Of a stretch of DNA of 64,000 nucleotides, positions 33,201 through 42,660 are shown piece by piece. The notes beneath the pieces were generated by a model, which had not been told where the DNA came from, ran no database searches, and worked only from the letters and a program-made list of their open reading frames with translations. This DNA is from Shewanella sp. KX20019. GTDB taxonomy: Bacteria; Pseudomonadota; Gammaproteobacteria; Enterobacterales; Shewanellaceae. The stretch lies in the NCBI RefSeq assembly GCF_016757755.1, contig NZ_CP068437.1, forward strand, positions 3,968,001-4,032,000, in the 5' to 3' direction. Every line of letters begins with the position of its first letter. Position 1 is the stretch's first letter. A program made the position numbers and the translations under genes.

Positions 33201-35057
33201 GTGTCCCCTAGAAAGCGCATTACCATGAACGACCATGCGGCTGAAGCCTCGCTGTTTAAACGTCGCGCTCTGTTTACTTTCCTTTGTGTGTTCATTCTGC
33301 TGAGCTTACTCCTCGTCAACCTCTATCAGCTGCAAATTCTCTCATTTAAAGATTATGAAACACGCTCCAACGATAACCGCATCAGAGTCGTCCCCGTAGC
33401 CCCAAGTCGTGGACTTATTTATGACCGCAATGGACAGTTACTTGCGGAGAACCAACCTTTCTTCTCTTTAGAGATGGTGCCCGAAAAAGTTAACAACATC
33501 AGTGATACTTTGGATGAACTAAGCCAAGTCATCTCTCTTACTGATGATGAAAAAGACAGTGTTATCGAGGCGCTCAAATACCACAGACGTTTTAAGCCTC
33601 TCACCATTAAAAACAAACTCACCGAAGAGCAAGTCGCCGAGTTTAGTGTCAATCAATATCGGTTCCCTGGTATTTCCATAGAAGCTGGCCTAAAACGCCA
33701 TTATCCTTACGATGGCCTAATGACTCATGCGTTGGGCTATGTAGGGAAAATCAACAGTCGTGACAAGGCGTCACTTGAGCGCAATAACAAGTGGAGTAAC
33801 TATGCCGCAACCAAAGATATTGGGAAGCAGGGTATCGAGAAGTTTTACGAGAGCATGTTACTTGGTAAGCCTGGCCACCTTGAAGAGGAGGTGAATAACC
33901 GTGGCAGAACCATTCGCACGTTAAAATCGGAGCCTCCGGTTCCCGGACAAGATATCTACTTAACCTTAGATCTTAATTTACAAAAAAAAGCCATGGAACT
34001 ACTCAATGGTCGCCGTGGTTCTGTAGTGGCTATTGATCCTAGAGATGGCGGCATACTGGCCCTCCTATCAAGTCCAACTTACGATCCAAACCCATTTGTA
34101 CATGGCATTAGCAGCAGAGCTTATAACGAGCTGTTGAGCTCAAAATCACGCCCTTTAATTAACCGCGCGACTCAAGGGCAATACGCACCGGCTTCGACAG
34201 TGAAGCCACATCTAGCGCTGTTAGGCTTAGAGACTAAAGCGATTACACCGAAAACTCGCATATGGGATCCAGGATTTTGGCAGATCCCAGGCGTTGAACG
34301 TAAATACCGAGATTGGAAGCGTTGGGGCCATGGCTGGGTTGATATTAACAGTGCGATTATCAGTTCTTGTGATACCTATTTCTATGATTTAGCCTATAAA
34401 ACCGGTGTCGATGCTATCGCCAACTTTATGGAACCCTTTGGCTTTGGTGAGCGAACCGGTGTCGATATATTTGAAGAGTCTGCTGGTATCATGCCATCAA
34501 AAGATTGGAAACGTCTGCGCTATAACCAGCCTTGGTATATAGGCGATACTATTTCAGTCGGTATTGGCCAAGGCTACTGGACTACAACGCCACTACAGCT
34601 AGCTAATGCAACCGCTATTATGGCCAACAAAGGCCGTCGTTTTGTGCCACATCTGCTCAAATCTATTCAAGATCAAACGGCAAAAATAGACACCCCAGCC
34701 GATGAACTTGCGCCAATTGTACTTAAAAACCCCGACAACTGGGACATCGTTAATGAGGCCATGCGAGATACCGCACACAAGTCTCGTTTCACCGACGCCA
34801 AATATACGGCAGCAATGAAAACCGGTACAGCGCAAGTATTCAGTGTTGCAGAAGATGCCAAATACGACGCCGAAACGATTGATGAACGTCTAAGAGACAA
34901 TGCATTGGTTATCGCCTATGCCCCCTATGAGAACCCCACTATTGTACTCGCTGTAGTACTTGAAAATGCGGGCTGGGGAGGCAGGAACGCAGGCCCTGTA
35001 GCGCGAGCGCTACTTGATGAGTATTTACTAAGAGATTCATGGGACAAAAAAGAATGA
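33201..35057 (+). CDS. mrdA: Penicillin-binding protein 2 (elongation transpeptidase)
   Basis: Monofunctional class B PBP that crosslinks peptidoglycan in the rod-elongation complex with RodA. The GTG at 33201 has AGGAG nine bases upstream and gives 618 residues; an ATG eight codons later is the alternative. One membrane anchor lies at ~22-45, then the dimerisation domain (PSRGLIYDRNGQLLAEN). The transpeptidase follows with SxxK STVK at Ser332, SxN-type SCD in SSCDTYFYD, and KTGT. It overlaps rodA. Confidence 0.96.
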   Translation: MSPRKRITMNDHAAEASLFKRRALFTFLCVFILLSLLLVNLYQLQILSFKDYETRSNDNRIRVVPVAPSRGLIYDRNGQLLAENQPFFSLEMVPEKVNNISDTLDELSQVISLTDDEKDSVIEALKYHRRFKPLTIKNKLTEEQVAEFSVNQYRFPGISIEAGLKRHYPYDGLMTHALGYVGKINSRDKASLERNNKWSNYAATKDIGKQGIEKFYESMLLGKPGHLEEEVNNRGRTIRTLKSEPPVPGQDIYLTLDLNLQKKAMELLNGRRGSVVAIDPRDGGILALLSSPTYDPNPFVHGISSRAYNELLSSKSRPLINRATQGQYAPASTVKPHLALLGLETKAITPKTRIWDPGFWQIPGVERKYRDWKRWGHGWVDINSAIISSCDTYFYDLAYKTGVDAIANFMEPFGFGERTGVDIFEESAGIMPSKDWKRLRYNQPWYIGDTISVGIGQGYWTTTPLQLANATAIMANKGRRFVPHLLKSIQDQTAKIDTPADELAPIVLKNPDNWDIVNEAMRDTAHKSRFTDAKYTAAMKTGTAQVFSVAEDAKYDAETIDERLRDNALVIAYAPYENPTIVLAVVLENAGWGGRNAGPVARALLDEYLLRDSWDKKE

Positions 35058-36160
35058 GTGCACACAACCATCGTCCAAATATTTGGCAGCGCCTTCATAT
35101 CGACTTGCCACTGTTAATTGGGCTATTAGCACTAATGGGCTTTGGGCTCGTGGTAATCTACTCCGCTGGCGGTGAGGATTTAGCATTAATGGATCGTCAG
35201 TTAGTGCGTATGGGCTTGTCACTGGTGATCATGTTTGCCGTAGCCCAGATAAACCCTGAAGTCTTTCGCCGCTGGGCATTCCCCATCTATCTTGCGGGGA
35301 TAATATTATTACTTGGGGTACATTTTTTTGGTGAAATAAATAAAGGGGCACAGCGCTGGCTCAACCTTGGTTTTATGGAGTTCCAGCCCTCAGAATTAAT
35401 TAAACTCGCCTTTCCAATCACAATGGCGTGGTATATCAGTAAATTCCCACTGCCCCCTAAGAAGCGTTACTTAGCCGGTGCATTAGTCATTTTACTGGTG
35501 CCAACGTTACTCATTGCCAAGCAGCCTGATTTAGGCACCTCAATCTTGGTCGCCGCATCGGGGATATTTGTCCTTTTCTTATCAGGTATGAGCTGGCGAA
35601 TTGTCGGTGGCTTTATCGGTACAGTATTAGCTATGTTGCCCGCACTGTGGTTTTTCTTCATGCATGATTACCAACGCACCCGCGTACTAACACTACTTGA
35701 TCCTGAAAAAGACCCCCTTGGTGCAGGCTACCATATAATTCAATCTAAAATCGCTATTGGTTCTGGTGGACTTTGGGGCAAAGGTTGGCTCGATGGTACT
35801 CAATCCCAGCTCGAATTTTTACCTGAGCGACATACAGATTTCATCTTCGCCGTCATTGGTGAAGAGTTTGGTCTTATCGGCAGCTTGCTGCTATTGGCAC
35901 TCTATCTTTATGTTATCGGTCGGGGTCTCGTTATCGCTTCTCGCGCCCAAACCAGCTTTGCTCGGTTATTGGCAGGCAGCATAACCTTAACTTTCTTTGT
36001 GTATATATTTGTCAATATAGGCATGGTTTCGGGCTTATTGCCTGTGGTAGGTGTACCTCTGCCGTTAATCAGTTATGGTGGTACCTCTATGCTGACATTA
36101 ATGACCGGGTTTGGGATCTTAATGAGTATTCATACTCACAGACGATTCATTGATAGATAA
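35054..36160 (+). CDS. rodA: Rod-shape SEDS glycosyltransferase RodA
   Basis: Integral membrane peptidoglycan polymerase partnered with PBP2. The ATG at 35054 overlaps the mrdA stop (ATGA) and gives 368 residues; an ATG five codons earlier is possible. About ten membrane helices, with SEDS signatures KGAQRWLNLGFMEFQPSELIKL, LLIAKQPDLGTSI, WFFFMHDYQRTRV, GTQSQLEFLPERHTDFIFAV and the C-terminal VVGVPLPLISYGGTSM. Confidence 0.97.
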   Translation: MSAHNHRPNIWQRLHIDLPLLIGLLALMGFGLVVIYSAGGEDLALMDRQLVRMGLSLVIMFAVAQINPEVFRRWAFPIYLAGIILLLGVHFFGEINKGAQRWLNLGFMEFQPSELIKLAFPITMAWYISKFPLPPKKRYLAGALVILLVPTLLIAKQPDLGTSILVAASGIFVLFLSGMSWRIVGGFIGTVLAMLPALWFFFMHDYQRTRVLTLLDPEKDPLGAGYHIIQSKIAIGSGGLWGKGWLDGTQSQLEFLPERHTDFIFAVIGEEFGLIGSLLLLALYLYVIGRGLVIASRAQTSFARLLAGSITLTFFVYIFVNIGMVSGLLPVVGVPLPLISYGGTSMLTLMTGFGILMSIHTHRRFIDR

Positions 36161-36257
36161 CATTAGCCACAAGCAAACAGAATTATTAACTCGACAACGT
36201 TTACCGTATTCAGGTATCACTGTAAGCGTTTAATCGACATTGAGGATTAAATAGCAG

Positions 36258-37256
36258 ATGACACTGTTAAACCGTTTTGTAGCGCCTTTAGCGCTGGCCA
36301 TTTTATCGAGCTCCGCATTCGCAAACACCACAGAGCCTTCGGTCGACGAACTAAAAGCTGAGTTTATTAAAACTCAATATGCTAAAGGCTTTAGTGATAC
36401 AGAAACTCAAGATTTTATCGACAATGCTGAGTTTAACCAAGCCGTTATAGATGCAATGACCAAGCCTTGGGAAGCTAAACCTTGGCATCAATACTACCCA
36501 ATTTTTCTAACTGACAAACGTCTAGCGGCAGGACTCAAATTCTGGAAAGAACACGCCTCGACCATAGATAAAGCCTCGAAAGAGTTCAATGTTGATCCAC
36601 AAATCATTGTCGCTATCATAGGTATCGAAACTTTCTATGGCGGTTATATGGGCAACTATCCTGTTAAAGACGCTTTGTACACATTAGGCTTTCATTACCC
36701 GCCTAGAGCCACCTTCTTCCGCAGTGAGTTTGCTAATTTACAAGCATTAGTAAAAGAGGAAAATCTTGATATTAATAGCTTAAAAGGCTCATATGCTGGT
36801 GCAATGGGGTTTGGCCAATTTATCCCATCCAGTTACCGTCATTACTCGGTAGATTTTGATAATGATGGCAGCCGAGATCTGCTTAATAGCCCGGTTGATG
36901 CCATTGGTAGCGTGGCTAATTACTTTCATCAGCATGGCTGGCAACAAAACCAGCCCGTGGCAGTAGAATTAACATTGACTAAAGCATTGCCTGATACAGT
37001 TAAGACATGGTCCGGCGAGAAGATGCATTATACTATTGCTGATATTTTGTCCCCTAGTGTCGCGTTAGCTGAATCAATCGATATCGATGTATCCAAACCA
37101 GCACTGGTGGTTAAATTAGAGCAGACAGATAAGGAAGAGTACTGGCTAGGTTTAAAGAACTTCTATGTCATCACCCGTTATAACCGAAGCCCTCTTTATG
37201 CGATGGCGGTATACCAGTTTAGTCAGGAACTTGAACAAGCTTATGCAACGCACTAA
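36258..37256 (+). CDS. mltB: Lytic murein transglycosylase B
   Basis: Cleaves peptidoglycan glycan strands to 1,6-anhydromuramyl ends. 332 residues with a cleavable signal peptide (SSSAFA-NT) but no lipobox, so this MltB should be soluble in the periplasm, unlike the E. coli lipoprotein. The catalytic glutamate is Glu124 in IGIETFYGGYMGNY. The substrate-groove motif GAMGFGQFIPSSYR and a calcium-type loop DFDNDGSRDLLN follow. It sits in the mrdA-rodA-mltB-rlpA-dacA wall cluster. Confidence 0.95.
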   Translation: MTLLNRFVAPLALAILSSSAFANTTEPSVDELKAEFIKTQYAKGFSDTETQDFIDNAEFNQAVIDAMTKPWEAKPWHQYYPIFLTDKRLAAGLKFWKEHASTIDKASKEFNVDPQIIVAIIGIETFYGGYMGNYPVKDALYTLGFHYPPRATFFRSEFANLQALVKEENLDINSLKGSYAGAMGFGQFIPSSYRHYSVDFDNDGSRDLLNSPVDAIGSVANYFHQHGWQQNQPVAVELTLTKALPDTVKTWSGEKMHYTIADILSPSVALAESIDIDVSKPALVVKLEQTDKEEYWLGLKNFYVITRYNRSPLYAMAVYQFSQELEQAYATH

Positions 37257-38031
37257 CGCCCTCGCTGTCATCTTATTAGCAAGTATTTTGGCAGCTTGCT
37301 CTAGCAGCCAAAACAGCCGCTACGATATTGCTGATGATAAAGCACCAACATCGGCACCCGATGTATCAAAAGTTGAAGACGCTCACCCGAAGTTTGAGCC
37401 CTATAGCCGCGGAGGCAACAAGGCAAATTACACTGTTTTAGGTAAAAACTATCAAGTCATGGATAGCGGCGAAGGTTATCAAGAAAAAGGCATAGCCTCA
37501 TGGTATGGCGCTAAGTTTCATGGCCATTTAACCTCTAATGGTGAAACCTACGATATGTACTCAATGTCAGCGGCACACAAGAGTTTGCCACTGCCAAGTT
37601 ATGTGCGGGTTACCAACCTAAAAAATGATAAAACCGTAATTGTTCGTGTTAATGATCGCGGGCCTTTTCATGAAGACAGGCTTATCGATCTGTCCTATGC
37701 CGCCGCTCATAGACTCGATATGTTGAAAACGGGCACTGCCAATGTCAGCCTTGAGGTGATCTATATTGCCAATCCTGAATCAATTGCGTTAGCGGAGCTA
37801 AAAGGAACTGCGCTGCATTTTATCCAAATTGTGGCGTCTTCAAACAAAACACGCTTGGACCTTTTAGCTAATGAGCTTGAGAAAAAATACCAAGTAAACA
37901 GCCGAGTACAAGAATCGAACAAACTATACCGCTTACAGCTTGGCCCGATTGGACAAGCGCAGCTAGCAAACAAACTGACAGAAACACTCAAACAGCAAGG
38001 TTACCCGCAAAGCTATTTGATAACAGAATGA
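37243..38031 (+). CDS. rlpA: Septal-ring lytic transglycosylase RlpA (lipoprotein)
   Basis: Outer-membrane lipoprotein with a double-psi beta-barrel domain; in Pseudomonas it cuts glycan strands lacking stem peptides. I start it at ATG 37243, which gives a proper signal peptide and lipobox (ILAAC, Cys19). A longer frame from 37165 would bury that signal. It overlaps the mltB end by 14 bases. Barrel motifs: GIASWYGAKFHGHLTSNGETYDM and VRVNDRGPFHEDRLIDLSYAAA. A SPOR domain at the C terminus (~185-262) should bind denuded septal peptidoglycan. Confidence 0.93.
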   Translation: MQRTNALAVILLASILAACSSSQNSRYDIADDKAPTSAPDVSKVEDAHPKFEPYSRGGNKANYTVLGKNYQVMDSGEGYQEKGIASWYGAKFHGHLTSNGETYDMYSMSAAHKSLPLPSYVRVTNLKNDKTVIVRVNDRGPFHEDRLIDLSYAAAHRLDMLKTGTANVSLEVIYIANPESIALAELKGTALHFIQIVASSNKTRLDLLANELEKKYQVNSRVQESNKLYRLQLGPIGQAQLANKLTETLKQQGYPQSYLITE

Positions 38032-38125
38032 AACAAGATTAATGAACCTAGTGCGAATTAGCTTGTCGACTAATGATATACTTTGCGGAACTTCGCTTTC
38101 ATTATACCTAAACATAAAGACGTGC

Positions 38126-39307
38126 ATGATTAATATGAATTTATTAAACCAACCTATAAAAACGCTTTTGCTCGCGACCTCAGTCGCCGCCTTTTCTGCA
38201 CAAGCAGCTCCTGTTGTTACGCCAAATGCACCAACCGTTGCCGCTAAAGCCTATGTCCTATTGGATTATAATACTGGCCAAATTATTGCGGAAGACAATG
38301 CCTACGAGAGCTTAAATCCAGCCAGTCTAACTAAAATGATGACCAGTTATGTTATTGGTCATGAAATTAAAGTGGGCAACATATCACCTTCCGATGAAGT
38401 GACCATCAGTAAAAAGGCTTGGTCAAAGAACTTCCCCGATTCATCGAAAATGTTTATCGAAGTCGGTAAAACCGTTTCGGTTGAAGAGCTCAACAAGGGC
38501 ATTATCATACAATCTGGTAATGACGCTTGTGTTGCAATGGCTGAACATATCGCAGGCACTGAAGATGGCTTTGTCGATCTGATGAATTCATGGGCTAAGC
38601 AGCTAGCTATGCAAGACAGTTACTTTGAAAACTCTCACGGTCTCGATTCAGATAACCACAAAACAACGGCCTATGATATGGCGATTCTTGGCGCCGCTAT
38701 CATTCGTGATGTGCCAGATGAATATGCTGTCTACAAAGAAAAATCTTTTACCTATAACGGTATCAAGCAATATAACCGTAACGGACTTTTATGGGATAAA
38801 AGCCTAAACGTTGATGGTATTAAGACTGGCCATACATCGGGTGCTGGCTACAACCTAGTGACCTCAGCGACTAAAGATGGCATGCGTCTTATCTCTGTTG
38901 TCATGGGTACTAAAAGCGAGACAGCACGTAAAGCTGAAAGTAAAAAGCTACTCAATTACGGCTTCCGTTTTTTCGAAACCGTCACCCCTTACCAGGCAGG
39001 CGATAGCTTCGTTACTCAAAAAATTTGGTACGGCGACAGAGAAACCATTGATCTTGGTGTCACCACTGAGACACCAATCACTATTAGCCGCGGACAAGCG
39101 AAAAACCTACAAGCTAATTTTGAGCTAACCAAGGAGCTAAAAGCCCCTATTGCCAAAGGTGAAACGGTTGGCCGTATCTACTTCCAATTGAATGGTAAAG
39201 ATATTGCGCAATTCCCACTTGTGACGTTGCAAGAAGTAAACGAAGGCAGCTGGTTTAGTCAGTTAATGGACTACTTTAAGCAGATGTTTGACGGCTGGTT
39301 TAGCTAA
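38126..39307 (+). CDS. dacA: D-alanyl-D-alanine carboxypeptidase (PBP5/6 type)
   Basis: Low-molecular-mass PBP trimming the terminal D-alanine of stem peptides. The start at ATG 38126 (MINMNLLNQPIKTLLLATS) gives a normal signal peptide ending SAQA-AP; ATG 38135 is equally possible and a far upstream in-frame start is unlikely. SxxK is SLTK in NPASLTKMMTSYV, SxN is SGN in IIQSGNDAC, and KTG is in GIKTGHTSGAGYN. The C-terminal PBP5 domain ends in an amphipathic anchor (WFSQLMDYFKQMFDGWF). It closes the wall cluster. Confidence 0.95.
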   Translation: MINMNLLNQPIKTLLLATSVAAFSAQAAPVVTPNAPTVAAKAYVLLDYNTGQIIAEDNAYESLNPASLTKMMTSYVIGHEIKVGNISPSDEVTISKKAWSKNFPDSSKMFIEVGKTVSVEELNKGIIIQSGNDACVAMAEHIAGTEDGFVDLMNSWAKQLAMQDSYFENSHGLDSDNHKTTAYDMAILGAAIIRDVPDEYAVYKEKSFTYNGIKQYNRNGLLWDKSLNVDGIKTGHTSGAGYNLVTSATKDGMRLISVVMGTKSETARKAESKKLLNYGFRFFETVTPYQAGDSFVTQKIWYGDRETIDLGVTTETPITISRGQAKNLQANFELTKELKAPIAKGETVGRIYFQLNGKDIAQFPLVTLQEVNEGSWFSQLMDYFKQMFDGWFS

Positions 39308-39325
39308 TCAAACTGATGAAAATTG

Positions 39326-39345
39326 AAGCCACCTAAGGGTGGCTT
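39326..39345 (+). terminator. Possible terminator after dacA
   Basis: Perfect hairpin AAGCCACC-TAAG-GGTGGCTT 18 bases after the stop; the following T content is poor (CTTGCG), so termination may be weak. Confidence 0.55.
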
Positions 39346-39438
39346 CTTGCGTTTAATAGCGTTGATATCACCTTAGTGCACTTGAATTCGCTATAATCGA
39401 CACCATATAACAGTTATAGAAATTGCTGAGAGTAAAAA

Positions 39439-39705
39439 ATGTTAGATACTAAATTTGATGAATTGATGGAATTCCCAAACTCTTTTCCATTCAAAGTTGT
39501 TGGTGATGCCCATGAAACATTGGCCGATCGTGTTGTTGCCGTTGTTCAAAAACATGTCCCAGGGGATTACGTACCAAGCACTAAAGTCTCAAGTAAAGGG
39601 ACTTATCATTCAATCACAATCCGAGTGACAGTGCAGAGTAAAGAGCATGTCGAAACTTTATACGTCGAACTAGCTAAAATAGACGGTGTAAAACGCGTCC
39701 TATAG
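39439..39705 (+). CDS. ybeD: YbeD-family protein (DUF493)
   Basis: 88-residue ferredoxin-like-fold protein of unclear function, conserved between dacA and lipB across gammaproteobacteria as here. Typical sequence: LMEFPNSFPFKVVGDAHETLADRVV and STKVSSKGTYHSITIRV. The fold resembles ACT/regulatory domains, but no ligand is known to me. Confidence 0.94.
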   Translation: MLDTKFDELMEFPNSFPFKVVGDAHETLADRVVAVVQKHVPGDYVPSTKVSSKGTYHSITIRVTVQSKEHVETLYVELAKIDGVKRVL

Positions 39706-39797
39706 ATATTACTCATTACTGATAAATGTGATCTGTCTTACATTTATCAATTTGAAGCGTATAATAGCCGCACTTATATTTGGGGGAGAGGTTGCCC

Positions 39798-40454
39798 TTG
39801 CTAAAAAGCGCTTTGCATATTCGACATCTTGGTAAGCAAGATTACGAATCAGTGTGGCATGCTATGCAGCACTACACTGATAATCGCGATGAGAACAGCC
39901 AAGATGAAATCTGGGTTGTAGAACATACGCCAGTATTTACTCAGGGCCAAGCAGGTAAGAGTGAACACATCTTGAACCCAGGCGATATTCCAGTTATCCA
40001 AGTAGATCGCGGTGGTCAAGTGACCTACCACGGACCAGGACAATTGGTCATTTACCCTCTTTTAGATATCAAACGACTCAAAGTTGGCGTACGCCAGCTC
40101 GTCACCCATATTGAACAAAGTATTGTCAACATGCTTAAACGTTATGATGTAGAAGCTTATGCTAAAGCTGACGCACCTGGCGTGTATGTTGAAGAGCGTA
40201 AAATTGCGTCACTCGGTCTGCGGATCAGAAAAGGATGCTCTTTCCATGGATTGGCTCTCAATGTAGATATGGACATGTCACCGTTTCAACGGATCAACCC
40301 ATGCGGTTACGCCGGAATGGAGATGATCCAATGCAAACAGCTCGGTGGACCGCAAACTGTCGAAGAAGCTGGCAAGCAGTTAGTTGAAACCCTTAGCCAA
40401 GAACTTGGTTTAAGCAACCTAGTTCATCATCAAGGATTACCAGAGTCATTATGA
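39798..40454 (+). CDS. lipB: Octanoyltransferase LipB
   Basis: Moves octanoate from acyl-carrier protein to lipoyl domains, the first step of endogenous lipoate synthesis. The start is most likely TTG 39798, six bases after GAGAGG, giving MLKSALHIRHLGKQDYE; an upstream TTG at 39780 overlaps the Shine-Dalgarno and is rejected. Motifs: RGGQVTYHGPGQLVIYP, the active-site lysine in ERKIASLGLRI, and the acyl-accepting cysteine in INPCGYAGM. The ATGA overlap with lipA shows coupled translation. Confidence 0.96.
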   Translation: MLKSALHIRHLGKQDYESVWHAMQHYTDNRDENSQDEIWVVEHTPVFTQGQAGKSEHILNPGDIPVIQVDRGGQVTYHGPGQLVIYPLLDIKRLKVGVRQLVTHIEQSIVNMLKRYDVEAYAKADAPGVYVEERKIASLGLRIRKGCSFHGLALNVDMDMSPFQRINPCGYAGMEMIQCKQLGGPQTVEEAGKQLVETLSQELGLSNLVHHQGLPESL

Positions 40455-41416
40455 ATAGGCCTGAAAGATTACAACCTGGCGTTAAGTTAAGAGACGCTGA
40501 CAAGGTTTCACGTATCCCAGTGAAAGTCGTCCCTTCTGAGCGTGATACCATGCTGAGGAAACCTGATTGGCTGCGCGTTAAGTTACCCGCTTCGAATCAG
40601 CGTATTACTGAGATAAAACAAGCTTTACGTAAGAATGGTTTGCACTCGGTATGTGAAGAAGCCTCGTGCCCTAACTTGTCAGAGTGTTTCAACCACGGTA
40701 CCGCCACCTTTATGATTTTGGGTGCTATCTGTACTCGACGTTGTCCTTTTTGTGACGTTGCACACGGGCGTCCATTAAAACCCGATGCTGCAGAGCCGAA
40801 AAAGCTCGCTCAGACCATCAAGGATATGAAACTTAAGTATGTGGTTATAACCTCTGTAGATCGCGATGATCTTCGAGATGGCGGCGCGCAACACTTTGCT
40901 GATTGTATACGTGAAATACGGGTATTAAATCCTCAAATTAAGATTGAAACCTTAGTGCCTGATTTCCGCGGTCGCATCGATAAAGCCCTCGAGATTCTAG
41001 CGACTGAGCCACCAGATGTGTTTAACCACAACTTAGAAACAGCGCCGATGCACTATCGTAAAGCGCGACCAGGTGCGAACTATCAATGGTCACTCGATCT
41101 GCTAAAGAAATTTAAAGAACGTCACCCTGATGTACCGACAAAATCTGGTCTTATGATGGGTTTAGGTGAGACTAACGAGGAGATCGCTCAAGTGCTACAC
41201 GATCTTCGCGCTCACAATGTTGAGATGCTGACGTTAGGTCAATATCTGCAACCGTCAAAGTTCCACCTGCCAGTTGAGCGCTACGTGCCTCCAGCAGAGT
41301 TTGATGAGCTAAAAGAGATTGCAGAGCGCATTGGCTTTACTCATGCAGCCTGCGGTCCTTTAGTTCGTTCAAGCTACCATGCAGATCTTCAAGCACTCGG
41401 TAAAGAAGTTAAATAA
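40451..41416 (+). CDS. lipA: Lipoyl synthase
   Basis: Radical-SAM enzyme inserting two sulfurs into protein-bound octanoate. 321 residues, as in E. coli. The auxiliary cluster cysteines are 68, 73 and 79 (CEEASCPNLSEC), the SAM cluster is CTRRCPFC (94, 98, 101), and the C-terminal serine ligand lies in GPLVRSSYHAD. Follows lipB directly and ends at a strong terminator. Confidence 0.98.
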   Translation: MNRPERLQPGVKLRDADKVSRIPVKVVPSERDTMLRKPDWLRVKLPASNQRITEIKQALRKNGLHSVCEEASCPNLSECFNHGTATFMILGAICTRRCPFCDVAHGRPLKPDAAEPKKLAQTIKDMKLKYVVITSVDRDDLRDGGAQHFADCIREIRVLNPQIKIETLVPDFRGRIDKALEILATEPPDVFNHNLETAPMHYRKARPGANYQWSLDLLKKFKERHPDVPTKSGLMMGLGETNEEIAQVLHDLRAHNVEMLTLGQYLQPSKFHLPVERYVPPAEFDELKEIAERIGFTHAACGPLVRSSYHADLQALGKEVK

Positions 41417-41440
41417 CTTTGCTTGAGTGAGAAAAGATAA

Positions 41441-41471
41441 AAAAATAGCGCCTATCTGGCGCTATTTTTTT
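41441..41471. terminator. Bidirectional terminator between lipA and rimI
   Basis: AAAATAGCGCC-TATCT-GGCGCTATTTTTT with A and T runs on both sides, able to stop both converging transcripts. Confidence 0.9.
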
Positions 41472-41498
41472 ATCTAATGCTAATACCACTTGTACACT

Positions 41499-41936
41499 CT
41501 AAAAGGTCAGCGTCATCAATATGGCATCTTCAGGCTCGCCAGCAGTTCTATAGTAACCTTTTCGGGCTCCTGACAGCTCAAAGCCTGCCTTTACATATAA
41601 TGCCCTAGCACCAACGCCTGACTCTCGCACTTCAAGCATTAACACTTCAGCCCCGTTAGCTTGAGCTTGGTCAATCACCCTATCAAGCAAAGCTTTGCCG
41701 TAACCTTCGCCTTGATGCTGAGGCTCAACACAGATATCCATTAAGGTCGCGTCTTCAAAGATCTGATGCAATATAGCAAAACCACACAACTCATCACCTT
41801 CATAGGCGCCTAAGCAAGTATATAAAGCGCCAAAGCAGGTTTTGATTGTCGACTCGCTCATAGGGTGGCTATGTGCACTGGCTGCTATCAGTGCCATCTG
41901 AGGCGCTGATAGCTCGGTAAGAGGAATAACTGTCAC
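41499..41936 (-). CDS. rimI: Ribosomal protein S18-alanine N-acetyltransferase RimI
   Basis: GNAT-fold acetyltransferase of 145 residues; the acetyl-CoA loop is PQHQGEGYGKALLDRVI and the catalytic region LMLEVRESGVGARALYVKAGFE. RimI acetylates the N terminus of S18. It follows holD with a four-base overlap, the same pairing as in E. coli (holD-rimI). Confidence 0.93.
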   Translation of the reverse strand: MTVIPLTELSAPQMALIAASAHSHPMSESTIKTCFGALYTCLGAYEGDELCGFAILHQIFEDATLMDICVEPQHQGEGYGKALLDRVIDQAQANGAEVLMLEVRESGVGARALYVKAGFELSGARKGYYRTAGEPEDAILMTLTF

Positions 41937-42283
41937 TCTGAATCCTTTTGTACTATGAAAGGCTGCATATTACGCCATAGCAACTTCTTGGCTTCAGGGT
42001 TAGATTCAATTTCATTAATGGGAGCCGACATTAATATATTGTCATCATATTGCACCGGCTTACCACGCATATCCCAAATGACTTTTGAGTGCTTATCTGC
42101 ACTGGTCGCAAACCGTATGTGCTCACGATCATAACCAAGCATCTCAAGTACTTTAGAAATAATGGGACTATCAATCTCAGTAAGCCTTCGCGGGCTCACT
42201 AATACCGTTGAGATTTCAGCTTTCAATTCAGGCTTTACCCAACGAGTTATTCCCATGGCATCTAAGTAGTCGCTTGATTTCAT
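41933..42283 (-). CDS. holD: DNA polymerase III psi subunit HolD
   Basis: Small subunit linking the clamp loader to single-strand binding protein through chi. I take ATG 42283 (MKSSDYLDAMGITRWV, 116 residues), because the E. coli psi N terminus has the equivalent QLQQLGITQW near its start. The frame continues upstream to 42385 without family resemblance. Other family features: PIISKVLEMLGY and NPEAKKLLWRNMQPF at the C terminus. The sequence is poorly conserved, so the call leans on the holD-rimI pairing. Confidence 0.85.
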   Translation of the reverse strand: MKSSDYLDAMGITRWVKPELKAEISTVLVSPRRLTEIDSPIISKVLEMLGYDREHIRFATSADKHSKVIWDMRGKPVQYDDNILMSAPINEIESNPEAKKLLWRNMQPFIVQKDSE

Positions 42284-42383
42284 ACTGGCTCTAATGGTCA
42301 TAATAATAAGCAAGGATAACAGTTCGCTCACAAGCTTGTGAAGCCATCTAATCCTAACATTGAGATTTCTAAATTGCAGATGC

Positions 42384-42412
42384 AAAAAAGCCGAGCTAAT
42401 GCTCGGCTTTTT
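42384..42412 (-). terminator. Terminator of the first tRNA-Trp gene
   Basis: Minus-strand hairpin AAAAAGCCGAGC-ATTA-GCTCGGCTTTTTT, seven bases from the CCA end. Confidence 0.9.
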
Positions 42413-42418
42413 CTAATT

Positions 42419-42495
42419 TGGCAGGGGTGGGGAGATTCGAACTCACAACATCCGGTTTTGGAGACCGGCGCTCTACCAATTGGAGCTACACCCCT
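42419..42495 (-). tRNA. tRNA-Trp (CCA), copy 1
   Basis: 77 nt with encoded CCA; acceptor AGGGGTG/CACCCCT, anticodon loop CTCCAAA, anticodon stem CCGGT/ACCGG. The T stem GTGAG/CTCCC contains a U-C mismatch at its second pair. Its own promoter and terminator flank it. Confidence 0.96.
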
Positions 42496-42508
42496 GTTGA
42501 CGACACGC

Positions 42509-42537
42509 ATTATGCGTAAACAGACCTAAAAGGTAAA
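42509..42537 (-). promoter_or_regulatory. Promoter of tRNA-Trp copy 1
   Basis: -35 TTTACC, 17-base spacer, -10 CATAAT, followed by GCGTGTCG, 14 bases before the tRNA. The same arrangement is repeated 276 bp further right for copy 2. Confidence 0.75.
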
Positions 42538-42660
42538 GTACTTTTTTATATAAAGGCTATCGACTGCAGGTTTTTCGGCCAACACAAAGATAACAACGCT
42601 AATTAACTAAAAGAAATCAAAATAACAAAGCCAAATAAGTATGAGAAAAATTGCAGATGT

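Noticed and set aside
37165..37242. Longer rlpA start
   Set aside because: It would place 26 residues before a complete lipoprotein signal peptide and overlap mltB deeply.
42284..42385. N-terminal extension of holD
   Set aside because: The 34 extra residues have no counterpart in HolD and no ribosome site; the internal ATG at 42283 fits the family start.
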